A stretch of 64,000 nt of DNA from Mycteria americana (GCF_035582795.1 NC_134367.1:2730501-2794500), one strand, 5' to 3'; numbered from the stretch's first letter, positions 1 to 11,586 are shown. Notes: generated by a model from the letters alone, not told the origin. Numbers and translations: made by a program.

Positions 1-260
1 ATCAATGGAGGACCTTGTATTTGGGTCAACAAGCTGCATTTTTCCCTGTTCCTGGAGAAGTCATATATGGGAGAGGAGCATGAATACTCAGTGTAGTATT
101 AGTGCACGCACCTGCCTTTGCTTAGTTTTGCTAACCAAACATTTACATAGTTTTCAGAACTTGTATTTTGGATATATTTAGATGTTATATAGCCAGAATA
201 AAAATTAATGCAAAAGAAAGCTAAGGCATGACTCCTGAACACTGGGACAGTCACAGATAG

Positions 261-512
261 CACAGAATCGTAGAGCAATTTAGGCTGGAAGTGACCTCTG
301 GAGATCATCATCTGGTCAGGCAGGACCAGCTTCGATTAGGTTGCTCAGGGCTTTACCTCATTCAGTTTTGAATATCTCCAAGCTCAGAGGTTTTCCCGCC
401 TCTGGGCCCCTGTTCACAGTGTTGAGCACTCTCATGGCAAAATACTTTTTCCTAATACCTAGTCAAAATTTCCCTTGTTGCAACTTTTATGTGTTGCCGC
501 TTGCCTTTTTGT
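261..512 (-). mobile_element. CR1 LINE 3' fragment, reverse orientation
   Basis: The segment begins with a diverged complement of the CR1 terminus (AGAATCGTAGAGCAATTTAGG), followed by the usual inverted 3'UTR landmarks: GGCTGGAAGTGACCTCTGGAGATCAT, a 'gttgctcagggc' motif and 'tttttcctaat'. CR1 is the dominant avian/reptilian LINE and is usually 5'-truncated like this. Several mismatches to the consensus as I remember it suggest an old copy. It lies in an HMBOX1 intron. Confidence 0.85.
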
Positions 513-514
513 TG

Positions 515-668
515 TGGAAGGAGAATGATCTAGCGGGTAGAGCACCGAGGAGGTTAGGATTTTATTCCTGGCTGTGCTGCTGGTTGGTTTAGCGACTTTG
601 AACAAACTCCTTAAACACTGTGTCTCAGGATCGGTAAAATACTGTGAGTAGTACTGATGCAAAGCATT
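515..668 (+). mobile_element. MIR/CORE-SINE-like remnant
   Basis: The order of motifs follows tRNA-derived MIR-type SINEs: an A-box-like 'tagcgggtagagcac' near 531, 'attcctggctgtgctgct' near 560, 'gactttgaacaaactccttaa' near 594, 'tgtgtctcag' near 620 and 'cggtaaaatac' near 632. That is the classic core of MIR elements. The copy is highly diverged, so the exact family is uncertain. It abuts the CR1 fragment. Confidence 0.6.
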
Positions 669-1629
669 AGGAAATGGCGTAGCTACCTATTTCCAGATTT
701 TTCTTTCTTTCACTTGTTTCATCTCTCCTTACTTAAGTTTGCAGATTGCTGCGATTACATGAATGTTTTGTATGCTGAATAAATAAACTTTGAGAAACAA
801 TCTGAAGCAGGGGAGTCTCATCCCCATCTAGCCCGCAGAGGACTGAGGATGCAGCTACATTGAATAGGGTCGAGGCCAGCTGAAGAGGTTTCCGTGCCGT
901 CGCTGCAATGCTGAATCCCTCCAGTCTTCCCTCTTCTACGCTGGTGATCAGGAGAAGGGATTGTTTCCTGTAGCTGGCTGGTGGTTGTTGGGATTTTATT
1001 TGCTGGTTTAAGTGTAAAACTCCAGTGACTTCTTTCCAGCATCCCCGCCTTCTCCCAAAAGATCGCAAGTGTTCTGGCACGATTGAGAGGGTGTGATTAG
1101 TGCTGCAGAAGCATGATAGCAGTTGGTGGTGGAGAGGAAGGAAAGCAGATTGGAGGGGACGACACAAAAAACTCTTCGTTCATTTTGCTGCTGAAGAAAA
1201 CATGTCATTGAACTATATCCTCGCGGCTCATAGTAAGAGAACTAGCCCAAGGGTATGCGATTTGTAGCAGGGCTGTGAATTGGAGTTTTTTTGAATCTCA
1301 GTTTTGTGCTTGAACTAGAAAAGCAGCCCTCTATTGTCCCACGGCTCTGGATTTAGTTGATGGAAGCTGCAAAGAAATTTCTGTATTTCGGATTTTAAAA
1401 AAAGAAGAAAGGCTACTTTGTTTTTAGAGAGATATTTGGCATTTATTACCATAGCATCTGGGCACAGTACTTTGATTCATATAAAATTCACTTTATTCTC
1501 AGTTATAATAACTTTTCAGTGCTGTCTATGTTTCAGGGGTTTATCACATGTGTAAGGGTCTTTTGCCTGCCTCTGGAACCCAGCAAGTAACGATGCTGTA
1601 TTTTTTTTTTTTTCCCGTTACTTTCATAG

Positions 1630-1725
1630 GAAAAAAGTTATCAGATTTGGAGCGAGTCACCTCCCTTAAAGTGTACAATTGGTTTGCCAACAGAAGAAAG
1701 GAAATCAAGAGAAGAGCCAATATCG
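1630..1725 (+). CDS. HMBOX1: HMBOX1 coding exon: homeodomain helix 3
   Basis: This internal exon has a TTTCATAG acceptor and a GTAATG donor. The first two bases complete a codon from the previous exon, then 31 full codons run KKLSDLERV...WFANRRKEIKRRANI, and the final G is completed by the next exon. WFxNRR is the DNA-recognition helix of a homeodomain: Trp, Phe and Asn are the conserved core and base-contacting positions. The Arg/Lys cluster after it is a likely nuclear localisation or phosphate-contact patch. The exon corresponds to the last third of the atypical HMBOX1 homeodomain. Confidence 0.96.
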
Positions 1726-3419
1726 GTAATGTATCAGAGAGCCTGCTCTCAAGGTTTAGTATGTACACTTGCTCAGGAGAGACGGAAAATACATAAGATT
1801 GTATTAATGAAAATACTAGAGGTTCTGACATTCTTAATAGAAATGTGGAGCAATTTTTAAAATTAGTCATTTGCTGTTCCAGGTTTTTTCTAAAATATGG
1901 GTAGGAATTTAATTTATGGAATTCCATCATCAGTGCAGGAAAAATGATGCAGTTATGAAGTTTTACTGGAAGATCAGTTTTAAAAACCAAAGTGAGAATT
2001 CTGTTGGCGGAAGGAGAATCATATTTCCCTATGCTCAGGCTCCTTTGGGTATCCAAAATAAAAGCTAAAATAAAACCTCAAGGTATCTGCATTGGAAATA
2101 AGGGAAATTGAGACGATTGCAAGTTCACAACCTTAGCATGCTGTTTAAATGAAAAGTGGCTGTTGTGAAGAGCTTTTATCTGGTTGTAAGTTTCCGTGCG
2201 TCTGTGTTCCACTGAAATGTGCTTGTTCTTTCAGCCAAAACCTGGGGGTGTCTTTCTTACTGCCATCCCTGAGAGCCCCCAGGGATCTAAGAGTTCAGAT
2301 GAGTTGTTTTACATCTCAGATACAGCCACTAGGACCAAAGGCTCTGCAAGCCAACTTCTCATTCTGCTTACAGCTGTGCTCCTTATTGCTTTCCAAGGGG
2401 TTGCACAGTGACAAGTGGCTGGAACAAAGTAATAATTTTTCTTGATGATCAGGATAAAACAAAAGTCACTTCAGAGTTAGGCCTGCAGGTTCTTTGAGCA
2501 ATGAGTAGCTGAGCGTAAGGAAATTAGAAGTGACTCTGAACTCGTAAGAAGTAGACCTTCTAATGTGAATAACCATAAGACATTCTAATGAGAATAAGCT
2601 CACATTAGTGGCCAGGATTCAAGAAACTTTTGCAATGCATGCAAAATTTTATGCACTTGCTTAGCTACTATGCAGAATTGTGTTTGCAATACACAGATGA
2701 ACAGAGATCCAGACCTGCCTATTACCAGTATTTTTGCAGATGTCAAATGTTACGCCCTTTTGCTGTCTGCTTCTTTTTGCCATATTTGTGAATAAGAAAA
2801 AATTATTTTTGCAGCATGTGGTGTGTTACTGAAATTTAACTTAACCTTTTTTTTTTTTTAAAGTGAAACCTGTTGAAGGGCGAGGGGGAGCAAAGCAAAA
2901 TTAGTCCAGCATGGGTGGAATTATAGCTGTATCTGACCTGCATGGGGAGGAGGGTTGGAAGGAGATAAAAAAGAACCAAAGGGGGCTTTAGATGCATGGA
3001 TACTGCTGGAAGATGAAGATATGTGTGTTTTTAAATCCCTTAAGTGCTTTAAAAAAATTTGTCCATCTATTTTCAGACACTCCCCGCCCCCCTCAAGTCC
3101 TGCCAGTCCAAACTGTGTGGGAAGATCTACAGGGAATGCCTTTGCCACTCGAGTGCATTAGAAATTAAGCTGATTGCCAATAGGACTGGCTAGAAAACAA
3201 GGATTCTTACTTGCAAACAAGTCTGTTAGTTGGCAGGGAAGGATTTCAGGCAAACCAGTATCTGTACATGTCCTACCTTCCCAGATACTGGAGAGTGAAG
3301 AGGAAGAGGCTAAGAATAACTCTGTTCTTCCAGTTATTCTAACTTCTTGAAAAAAAGTGGTTACTTTTAATTACTCTAATGCATCAGATAAATTAGGGAT
3401 CCATTTGCTTTTTTCGAAG
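1726..3419 (+). other. HMBOX1: HMBOX1 intron
   Basis: This GT-AG intron holds a 71-codon open frame near 2196-2411 with a hydrophobic end (see findings) and otherwise unique AT-rich sequence. I see no repeat with confidence. The acceptor is unusual in having purines close to the AG (TTTTTTCGAAG). Confidence 0.8.
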
Positions 3420-3514
3420 AAGCAGCAATCCTGGAGAGCCATGGAATAGATGTACAGAGTCCAGGAGGTCATTCCAACAGTGACGACGTTGATGGCAATG
3501 ACTACTCAGAGCAG
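3420..3514 (+). CDS. HMBOX1: HMBOX1 coding exon: linker after the homeodomain
   Basis: With the G carried over from the previous exon, this 95-nt exon gives 32 codons: EAAILESHGIDVQSPGG, then a Ser/Asn/Asp-rich run ending NDYSEQ. It is followed by a GTAAGC donor. The acidic, low-complexity character fits a disordered tail next to the DNA-binding domain. The sequence matches my recollection of the mammalian protein almost residue for residue, so it is under strong constraint. Confidence 0.95.
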
Positions 3515-4341
3515 GTAAGCATCATGGCTGAGCCTCATGGCCCAAAAAGGGAGAGTTCACGCGGCACACGAAGAGGCCCTCTACCTCTCGCAAATCAGAT
3601 GTCTCTTGTTTTTGTTTTGCTTTTTATGTAATTGTAATGGGGAAAGTGGAAGAGCACAGCTCCCCTATTTGAATGTGTTGAGCAACCAGTATTCACCCAC
3701 ATGGATTTATTGTCATACAACAGGACACTTGGCAAGTACGCAATGGGGAGGAGGAGGGAAGATGTTCAGAGGGAGGCAGAGAAGCAGAGAAGGTAGAAGA
3801 AGACAGGAGGATCTGCTCCAAACAAGCAAGTTACACCATTCACGCCACACGCAATGTATGAAAAATGTTAGGAGAGTGTTAACTCACCCAGTGCACCATG
3901 CATAACTTGCGCTCTCCTTACCCATGGCACCGTTCTAGTTATCCACCCTCAAGAAAGGATGTACAGGTCTTTAACAGTTGCTCCTATATCTCAGGCACCA
4001 ACATGCTTCCCTGCAAAACTAGGCATGTGTGTTCCCCTTACACCTATTATTTCTTTCTGCAAGAAATATCTCCATTATAGCCTGTGCTACAGCTACTGTG
4101 AGTTGTTTATCTGGCACCCAGAGAAGTACAGCAGTAAGCCCCTGCCCCGTACACTCTATAACCCCTTTTGTCAGCCTTGCCCAGCAAGACACTGAGCACC
4201 CTCCTATAAGGTGCTGAGCTCCCTCTGTCTGTGGGAGTACCTTTCAGGAGCGTCTCAGGATCAGTCCCTAAGACACTGACAGACAAAGGGTGAAGGGTGG
4301 GGGGAAGGGATTTGGTTAAATAAAGTTTGACGTTTATTTGG

Positions 4342-4369
4342 CCATATTCCATATTCCATATTCCATATT
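4342..4369. repeat. Minisatellite, (CCATATT) x 4
   Basis: Four perfect head-to-tail copies of a 7-bp unit lie in the last HMBOX1 intron. It is a short tandem repeat with no sign of function. Confidence 0.95.
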
Positions 4370-5761
4370 GTTCTACAACAATGTGCCACTATTTGGATTG
4401 TTTACATATTATCTGTCTTTTTTTTTTCTTTTTTTCTTTTTGCATTTTAACTCTTGCCTATTCTCTATTTTTCTTGGTTATTTTTAACCCTTGACAGCAA
4501 CTTCTTTTTTAAATTCTCTAGCAAAAGAATACCCCTTCCCGCACTCTGAGCCCTCACCTACCCTAAAGTTGGTGACCCTTCCTTCACACACCTTCCTGAC
4601 AGGTATTGCATCCCCTTCCCAATTTTTCTTCAGGTGTCAGTGTTGGCCAAAACCCCTCAGGGCTGTGTGTGCTTGGCACCAGTGGACTTGAACAGTTCAC
4701 TTACTTGGTTCTGGTTTTGATATGAGCCGTGTTCTGTGCTACACCCGACATCTGGGGTGGGCAGATCGCTTTTAATTGACTCGTTTGGGAGAAGTAGGTA
4801 GGTCTCCCTCTATAAAGGCTGCTGGTGGAGTGCAATAGCAACTGAGTGTCCTGGAATGAGTCCCTAGCATACTTGGCTGTGGCCCAGTACGACAGATACC
4901 TGGCAGAGGCATTCCCAGCCGCTCTGCTTCTGATGGGTATTAAAGCCCTTTTTATAGGTCATCGCCAGCAGATTTGGTGGAACCAACTTTGCTAGCTCTA
5001 GCTGATGAGAGGCTGCTCTGTGACTGTTATAAAATATTTTTAAACTGCTGCCGAGCACAGATAATTCCTTGTCAGTCAGATACAGGACCTGAATACTGAG
5101 ATGAATTGTTGTGTAGACTCCCAAACTATGTTTTTCTTCTGTTTGTTATCCAAAATACTTTGAAAAGAGAAATAAATTGGTTATTAAAATTTAAAGATCT
5201 TTGTTTAGAGTCCTTAAAAATTACATTTCTCAGTAATCTAGCTGGGCTCCTCTGTGAAGCGTAATTAGGCATTAGCAGCGAAGCGGATTAAATGGCAAGC
5301 TCTCCTGTTGACCATTTAACATCCCTTAGCTGTTAAAACCATAAATTCTGTTTTCCACAGTGACACTTAAACTCTAGTAAACTTTAAAACGCAAAGTTCA
5401 TCCAAATACTAATGAAGTGCCTAAAACTCCAGAAGTCAGGACTTTGTATTTCTTACCACGGTAGAGATTACTGAGAGGCCCTTAGAGTGTGCGCACATCA
5501 CAATATTTGCCTGACGTTTGTTGTAAATTAATGCATTCCTTTAAATAACCTTGGGATTTTACCACATCCTGGCTTTTCTGTGCCCCTCAGTGTTTGCCAC
5601 CTGTCATCTTAATTTAAAAATGCATAATAACACATTTTAAATTTTAAATTTCACAAGTTCATCACTTAAAGGTTGTTGAAAGACTGATAAATGTTTATAA
5701 TTTCCTTTCTGTAAATAATAATCATTTAAAAAAATTGCTACATCATGGTGTGGTAACTATT

Positions 5762-5885
5762 GGTACCCCATTTTAAAGAGGAGAAAACACCGTGATTTTG
5801 CCCCAGGTTCCAGAAGAATTTATTTGACAGCTGGGATTACAGTTTGGATATTGCTGGTTCTCCTCCCTATCACTGAAAACCAGGC
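5762..5885 (-). mobile_element. MIR-like SINE remnant, reverse orientation
   Basis: Read on the + strand, the motifs are the inverted MIR core: 'accccattttaaagaggagaaaac' near 5766, 'tgccccaggttcca' near 5799 and 'gacagctgggattacag' near 5826. This mirrors the typical 'ccccattttacagatgagg ... gcccaaggtc ... agccaggatt' of a reversed MIR. It is strongly diverged. Confidence 0.5.
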
Positions 5886-6534
5886 CCTGTTTCTGATGTA
5901 GACTGAGAAACACGCACAACTCGCTATAAAATTTATGCTAGAATTGTCAGACTTTTCGGGCTGATACTGTATGGCCGTTATGCACCTGTAGAAGGCAGCC
6001 CTTCTTGTTCATTGATCTTAAAATTTTCACTGCAGTCCTGTAGCAGCAAAGTTTCTCCGTATTAGTTTTGCTTGCCAGTCGTCGCAGCCGTCAACACAGT
6101 GGTCCTCTTGCAGCTGAAAGACTTTGCTCTTTAGAAGATAGATGGAGAAATACATGGCATGTAGTTCAGCAGCCTGGAGAACCCGGCAGTATCTTCACCT
6201 GCAGATTTGAATTACGGTGGTTCCAGTCCCCTGAAATCATTGCACTGTTTTTCTTAGCAGTCTAGGAGGTTTTCAGCATCTTTTTCCCTATACCTGTGTG
6301 AATTCAGTGTCTTTGCGGGATACTGGCTCAGACAAAGGGTTTGTATCCTGTTGCTGAGTGAGGTCAATAGTAGTATTTAAGGAAAAAGTATTTTTAAAGA
6401 ACAGGACAATTATAGAATGATTTTATTATAGTAGCTTCCAGCTGCTGGAAGTCAGTAGTTTTGAGAGGCTTCCTGAGCCAGGCTCTGTAGCCACTTTGTT
6501 CTTAATTTACTAATTATTTGTAATAAACATATCA

Positions 6535-6790
6535 ACCATCAGCCGTTTCTTTTCCAAGCTGAAGAACCTGTGTCTGTTTAGCCCTTCCCCATAAGGAAGC
6601 CACCCCATGCCTCTCTTCCCCTGGGCTGCCGTTCTCTCTACCTTTTCTAGTTCTATTGTGTCCTCTTTAAATGGGATGACCAGAACTGTATATTCAAACT
6701 GTAAGCGTAGCATGAATTTGTGCAGCACATAATGATTCCTGTCTTGGTTTGGTTTCCTGACATACCTTGTGTATCACTTTTATCTTTATA
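6535..6790 (-). mobile_element. Ancient CR1/L3-type LINE fragment, reverse orientation
   Basis: Motifs typical of an inverted old CR1 are present in order: 'tccaagctgaagaacc' near 6555, 'ccttttctagttctattg' near 6641, 'gggatgaccagaactgtatattcaaa' near 6673, then 'gcatgaatttgtgcagcac' and 'tgattcctgtctt'. The many mismatches point to an old subfamily rather than the young avian CR1 clades. Confidence 0.7.
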
Positions 6791-7055
6791 ATTTAATATT
6801 TTCCTCAGAATATCCCCCCCCCCTCAAATTTCTCTCTCGAAAATTGGGTACGCCACTCCTTGCCCCGCTTACCTTTGTCTGCACAGTGAGGGAAATCAGT
6901 CCTAAATCAATGTTATAAATTCCTTTCACTTTCTACCCCTCTAATGAATGTGCGTTTTGCTGCCCCTAGTCCATTACTTTACACACTAGTTTTATCCTCT
7001 GGTTTTCTACTTATGGAGTAACAATGCTTCTCTCTTCTCCTTTCCGCATGCACAG

Positions 7056-7193
7056 GATGACAGCACTAGCCATAGTGACCATCAAGACCCCATTTCATTA
7101 GCCGTGGAAATGGCAGCAGTAAACCACACCATCTTGGCATTGGCCCGGCAAGGAGCCAACGAGATCAAGACAGAGGCTCTAGACGACGACTGA
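7056..7193 (+). CDS. HMBOX1: HMBOX1 terminal coding exon with stop codon
   Basis: After a CGCATGCACAG acceptor, the exon reads DDSTSHSDHQDP in phase 0, then a hydrophobic helix-like segment (SLAVEMAAVNHTILALAR) and the acidic end IKTEALDDD. The stop is TGA at 7191-7193. It has 45 codons plus the stop. The embedded IKTE is a plausible SUMO site (psi-K-x-E); this is an inference. The short helix may be a protein interaction surface. The match to recalled vertebrate HMBOX1 C-termini is essentially complete. Confidence 0.96.
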   Translation, partial: DDSTSHSDHQDPISLAVEMAAVNHTILALARQGANEIKTEALDDD

Positions 7194-7420
7194 TACAAAG
7201 AAAGGGGAGGGTCAAAGCAAGAAGTAACTTAGTTTTAGACGTAGCACCTTAGCAGACTTTCCTCGGTCCTTAATATGTGTTCTTACAGTATAACTTTGCA
7301 GTTTCTTGTACGTCAGTTAGCTGTTAGGGTCTTGTTCTGTGAAGATGGCATGGTGCCCTCAGCCTTTGCATATACTCTCTCAGTATTAATTCCCAATAAA
7401 TAATCAATCAACCAACCAAC
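7194..7420 (+). other. HMBOX1: HMBOX1 proximal 3'UTR
   Basis: This is the sequence right after the HMBOX1 stop, up to just past the first canonical poly(A) signal. It is AT-balanced, unique sequence. The 3' end is inferred from the hexamer, not observed. Confidence 0.6.
7395..7400 (+). terminator. HMBOX1: Proximal poly(A) signal AATAAA of HMBOX1
   Basis: A canonical AATAAA lies about 200 nt after the HMBOX1 stop. The downstream sequence is C/A-rich (tandem 'aaccaacc') rather than GT-rich, so the site may be weak. That leaves room for the distal site at 24039. Confidence 0.5.
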
Positions 7421-7856
7421 CTCCCTTTCCCAGCCCCAGTGGCTAGAAAAATCTTGCTGCTCTGTCTTAGCATTCAAAGTGCTTCCAGGTATTTTAGACA
7501 GCCCTCAATTACAAGTCTTAGGCTACACTTAAAATCTTGGATACCCTTAGAGATTGTGTTAAAAAAATAGTCTGTACGCTTTTCCTTCTCTGAGACTGAA
7601 AGGATGCAAGCTGAGGTAGTGGCACAGGGTCGATGGACACCAGATCGGGAGTATCAACAGAGAGTAAAAAGAACACTAGAAACCCCACTTCAGCATGGGA
7701 ATAAATGATTTCCAGCTGCAATAAGCCGTGCCTCACTGGTCATACAGTGACTTGATATACTTTTGGGTGCTGTGCTGAGAATGTCCATTGGAAACACATT
7801 CACATATTTCAGTTGATGTTCACATATTCAACACAGATATCCTCTACTCTCACAAG

Positions 7857-7975
7857 CTGCGTGGCTTAGTGGATAAGTACTGCCTTCTGCCTCTGGGACC
7901 ATGATTGAAGCCCAGCCTGGGATCATATGAAAAATGAGCTGAATGTCTAATGGACAACAGTCCACTTCTCAAAAC
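7857..7975 (+). mobile_element. tRNA-derived SINE remnant
   Basis: 'tggcttagtggataag' at about 7862 fits a Pol III A box, and 'atgattgaagcccag' at about 7901 resembles a decayed B box at tRNA-like spacing, followed by 'cctgggatc'. The arms do not fold into a proper cloverleaf, so it is not a functional tRNA gene. The family is not identified. Confidence 0.4.
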
Positions 7976-10900
7976 CACTATTCATTATTTGGCATGGCTA
8001 GCAGTGCCTGCTCAGAAGAGGTCTAGACTCTATTGATCTGTCATTAACAATTTCACCTTTTATTCTTCCTCTCGCCTTTTCTGTCCCCACCCTACTCCCC
8101 TCTCCACTTTGCCACTTTCAAAAGCAATGTTTTCCAGGAAGGTTATTAAGGTCATAAAATGGGTGAGTGGATTTTTACACATCTGTGTAACTAATGCCTA
8201 CGTGCTGACTAGCCTGAAAGGTTATGGGAGAACTTTTGCATCTGACCTTTGCTAGATAACCACCATAGCATAAATATTCTCCTAAATATGAACTTTTTTT
8301 GTTTGTTTAAAGACAGGAGGATCTCTTACCTGAGAAATGGGGTGTCAATGTTTTGTGTTCTCTTTACTCTGTCCTTGTTAATATGTGAGAAAGCTATACT
8401 GCTACGAGCAATTTAATTAATAATTGGAAGCCATACTGATAATGGATGTGGTAATATTTGTAAAGCAAACCTACTTTAAGTAGCAGAAACTAATGGAATT
8501 GTTTTCCTTGATCATATGTAGCACTTTTGTTACTTTTTTCTTAAAGATATTTATATTTGATAAGTCTTTTTTTTATCATTCGAGAATTCAAAATACCAAA
8601 CAGCAAACTTGCATTGCAGAGTCACCCTGCGATCACCTTGTCATCTAGTATCTAAATGATGAACTGTGTGTGCATCTAAGAAAATTACATCTGCTGGCAT
8701 TGTGTGGAAATGATCTCCTGGCATCCTGATAAAATGATATGTTGCTGCCGGTAAGAGGAAACATTTCAATGGAAACAGCACGGGAAGTGTTAGAGACGGG
8801 CAGGACTACATTAAAAATAAAAATTAAAAACCTATGTAAATTTTTGTATATAGATACATGAAAATTTGCATAGTGTTTCCACAACATTCCATTTGTATCT
8901 TCCCCGTTTATGTGGGAATAGCTTAAAAAGGGGAAAACGGCTTAGTCTGAAGGATGGGTTTCCCTTTTCTCCCCTCCACTTCTAAAGGTGGAGGGAACGA
9001 AGGGAAGTTGCTCTTACTTGGCTTGTTCTCATCCCTTCCTCACGCTTAACTATCAGATAGCATTGTGAACTCCTAAAATGTGGCTCCTCGGCAGGTTTTT
9101 AGCCAGCCTAAACCTCTTCAAGGTGTAGGCTAACTAGATGGTCTTTACATCTGTTAATCTTGTGAAAATTGCTTAGGTAAGTGGGGAGGAGATTTTGTGC
9201 TTTCAGAGGGCAGAGTCGGCACCTCTTTGTCTCTGTAACTTTGAAGATACATAGGTAGGGCTTGGCCTCGTCTTTCATTTATGGACTTCATTGGAAAATT
9301 TATGTGCTTTCCTTAGATATAGATCACTGAAGCAGAATGAAGCCGTCGTCTTTTCTGGTTTATTGCATTTCTTGAGTAGGCAAATTCATAAGTAGCATCA
9401 GGGCAGACTCAGGAAAGAAAGGAATTGGATCAGTGACCATTGCACCATTGCAGTTTTTTTTCTTAATGTGTGTATGAATGTTTTGGTACTAAGGAGTGAA
9501 AGGACGGGGAGAGCTTTTATTTCTATTTTTGCACAACAGAATGATCGAGCAAACTATAGCCTTAGTGGAATTTTACCTACTTATTCATACTACAGTCACA
9601 CACCAAGCTGACAAGCAACATCCACGATTTATAGTAAGGAGATTTTAATAATCGATGGCCTCTCTACGTTGAGATTGCCGCCACCATTTGTTCTGGCTGT
9701 TTCATTTTAAAAAGAAGAGACTCAAACTGTTGGACAGCTGCAATTTTAAAAGAAATATTGCTTACTATACCATCTTAAAAAAAAAAAAAGTCATTGTTTC
9801 AAGCATCGCCTTTTTAAATCAATAGGGAAGAATAAAAATAGTACTAGAACTTCTATATCCTGATTATAGGTTCATGTGATGCAGGACCAAAGTAACACCA
9901 CTAAAATTGTATGTCTATACCATCTCATGTAGAATAATCTGGTGTTAATTCTGTTTGTCACTGTCAGGTAGCTGCTGGTCTCATCACGCATCAGTAACCT
10001 ATCTGAAGGTTAAACAGTTAAACCCCTTGTGAACAACTGGAGATCCTCCTTGTCTGTCGCTTCCTGGTGAATACCATCTTCTCACCAGAGAAAATAACAA
10101 ATGACTTAACTGGGGAATTAGACACATAGTTCCATGGTGTCAGGTTTTGGTTTGCCCCGTCTGTTTTGGCTTTTCTTTGACCATCGGGAGGTACGGGGAA
10201 AGAGTAAGATTTTGGCTGTTATCAGGATGCTCTCAGCAGTCTTTATTCTGAAATTTCCTTTATTCTGAAAGTTCATAATGAACAACTTGCAGTTGGCTAA
10301 TAACTTTTTGGTTTGACATGCATTAGCTAAAATGGAACAGGCGCTGGTGTGATGATATTGGGAGAAGCATACGTGATCTGGAGGAAGTGAAAGAATTGGT
10401 GGAGAGTGTGTCCTGGAATTTAGCCTTTGTTCTAGGGTCTTTTCTGCACTGTGGGAGTTGTCTTTGTCTTTCCATCTCTGGATTTTCTTGAAAATTAAGC
10501 CTCATTTTTGTAGCATTGCAATTCAGTTGCAGTTTATTGTAGCCAATCTGGAATTACTGCAATTTGTTCTCATGTGGGTTCCCTTGAAGTGGATCTGGTG
10601 GCAGACTAGATCTACCTTTTTGTTCTGTGAATAGAGAAGAAATTATTTAAGATGCTCCTCTTCTGTGATGGGCACAGGTTGCTTTTAACTTTGTAGAGTA
10701 ATTTCTGGCGGTTATTTTGTCGCTCATAAAGTCCTTATACTTGAGTTGTTGTTTCTTAGAGTCTTCTTAAAACAACAATTTCTACCTCCTCTTCTTCTTT
10801 GGATTGTTTGGGTTTTTTGTTTTGTTTGGGTTTTTTGTTTTTGTTTTTTTTAATTCCCCCACCTTTTTCCTGAAGTATGAGATCCTAGATGTTTGCCAAA

Positions 10901-11099
10901 AGCATTATAAGTTAATAAAAACAAGTTGACATAGCAATGAGCAGACATGTTATCCGTTGACGCCCTAGCGTTATAGAGACATCTTCTAAATACTCTATAA
11001 ACATTGGTATTGTTACAGTGTAATCTATTACTCATATGTTGGATGTGAACACGTTCGTTTTGAGTCGGCAGTGCAGCCTTGCAGCAATTAAGGAATCTC

Positions 11100-11586
11100 A
11101 TTAGGAAGAGCCTTCAGCAGGTCAAGGAAAGCGATTAGTCCCCTCTGTTCATCACTTGTGGGACCACATCTGGAGCACTGTGTGCAGTGTTGGGCAGGAG
11201 TGAGTCCGTCGTAGGGCTGCCGAGATGAGAGGGTTGGAGCACATGTCATGTGGTGAGAGTTTGAGAGCTGGGTTTGTTCAGGCTGGCTCTGGGGGCATCG
11301 TATATTTTGTTCTTCAGCTATCTTAATGGGTGGGTTGGGAGAAGATGGAGCCAGGCTCTTCTCAGAGCTGCATAGCAAAAGGGTGAGGGGCAGTGGGCTC
11401 AAATTGCGTTAAAGAAAATCCCAGATGAATATAGAGAGAAATATCTTCATACTCAGAGTGGTAGAACAGTGGCCCAGAAAGGCAGTGGAAACCCCATCCT
11501 TGGGGATTATTCAAAACTCAATGGGACAAGGTTGGATTAGAGAACTCCAGAGGTCTCTTCTGACCTAAATTATTCTATGATTCTGT
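11100..11586 (+). mobile_element. CR1 LINE 3' fragment, forward orientation
   Basis: The fragment begins in the end of the CR1 reverse-transcriptase ORF/3'UTR, with motifs 'ctggagcactgtgtgcagtgttgggc' near 11172 and 'gagaaatatcttcatactcagagtggt' near 11437. It then runs through 'ggcagtggaaaccccatccttggg' and 'ggtctcttctgacctaaattattctatgattctg', the CR1 terminus. It is about 490 bp, truncated at its 5' end, and the best preserved CR1 in the window. Confidence 0.92.

Larger units (their letters stand above)
1..1629 (+). other. HMBOX1: HMBOX1 intron (3' part), with CR1 and SINE fossils
   Basis: This stretch ends in a pyrimidine-rich tract and AG at 1628-1629, which is the acceptor of the homeodomain exon. 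It holds a CR1 3' fragment and an old SINE-like remnant, listed separately. I see no other exon. The minus-strand frames of 144 and 66 aa around 733-1208 have no recognisable domain. Confidence 0.8.
3515..7055 (+). other. HMBOX1: HMBOX1 last intron
   Basis: A 3541-nt GT-AG intron. It contains a four-copy 7-bp tandem repeat, a reversed SINE-like remnant, an old reversed CR1 fragment, and an AT-rich stretch at about 5200-5560 with several homeodomain-type sites. No further coding exon was seen. Confidence 0.8.
1..7193 (+). other. HMBOX1: HMBOX1 gene, 3' coding portion (partial, enters from the left)
   Basis: Homeobox containing 1 (HOT1) is a nuclear protein with a POU-specific-like domain and an atypical homeodomain; family knowledge says it binds double-stranded TTAGGG telomere repeats. 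Only the last three coding exons lie here, 96, 95 and 138 nt including the stop. They join with phases 1, 1 and 0, have clean AG/GT borders, and give 109 residues: homeodomain helix 3 with WFANRRKEIKRR, then an acidic Ser/Asp-rich tail ending in three Asp. The N-terminal half lies outside the window. The introns inside are 1694 and 3541 nt. The convergent neighbour is KIF13B. The identity is recognised from the translated tail, which agrees with the human protein as I recall it. Confidence 0.93.

Noticed and set aside
1544-2056. 170-codon minus-strand open frame
   Set aside because: Antisense to the HMBOX1 homeodomain exon and its introns. No recognisable protein.
7326-7331. TTAGGG in the HMBOX1 3'UTR, the motif bound by the HMBOX1 protein
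   Set aside because: Single hexamers are expected many times in 64 kb, and no tandem telomere-like array exists in the window.
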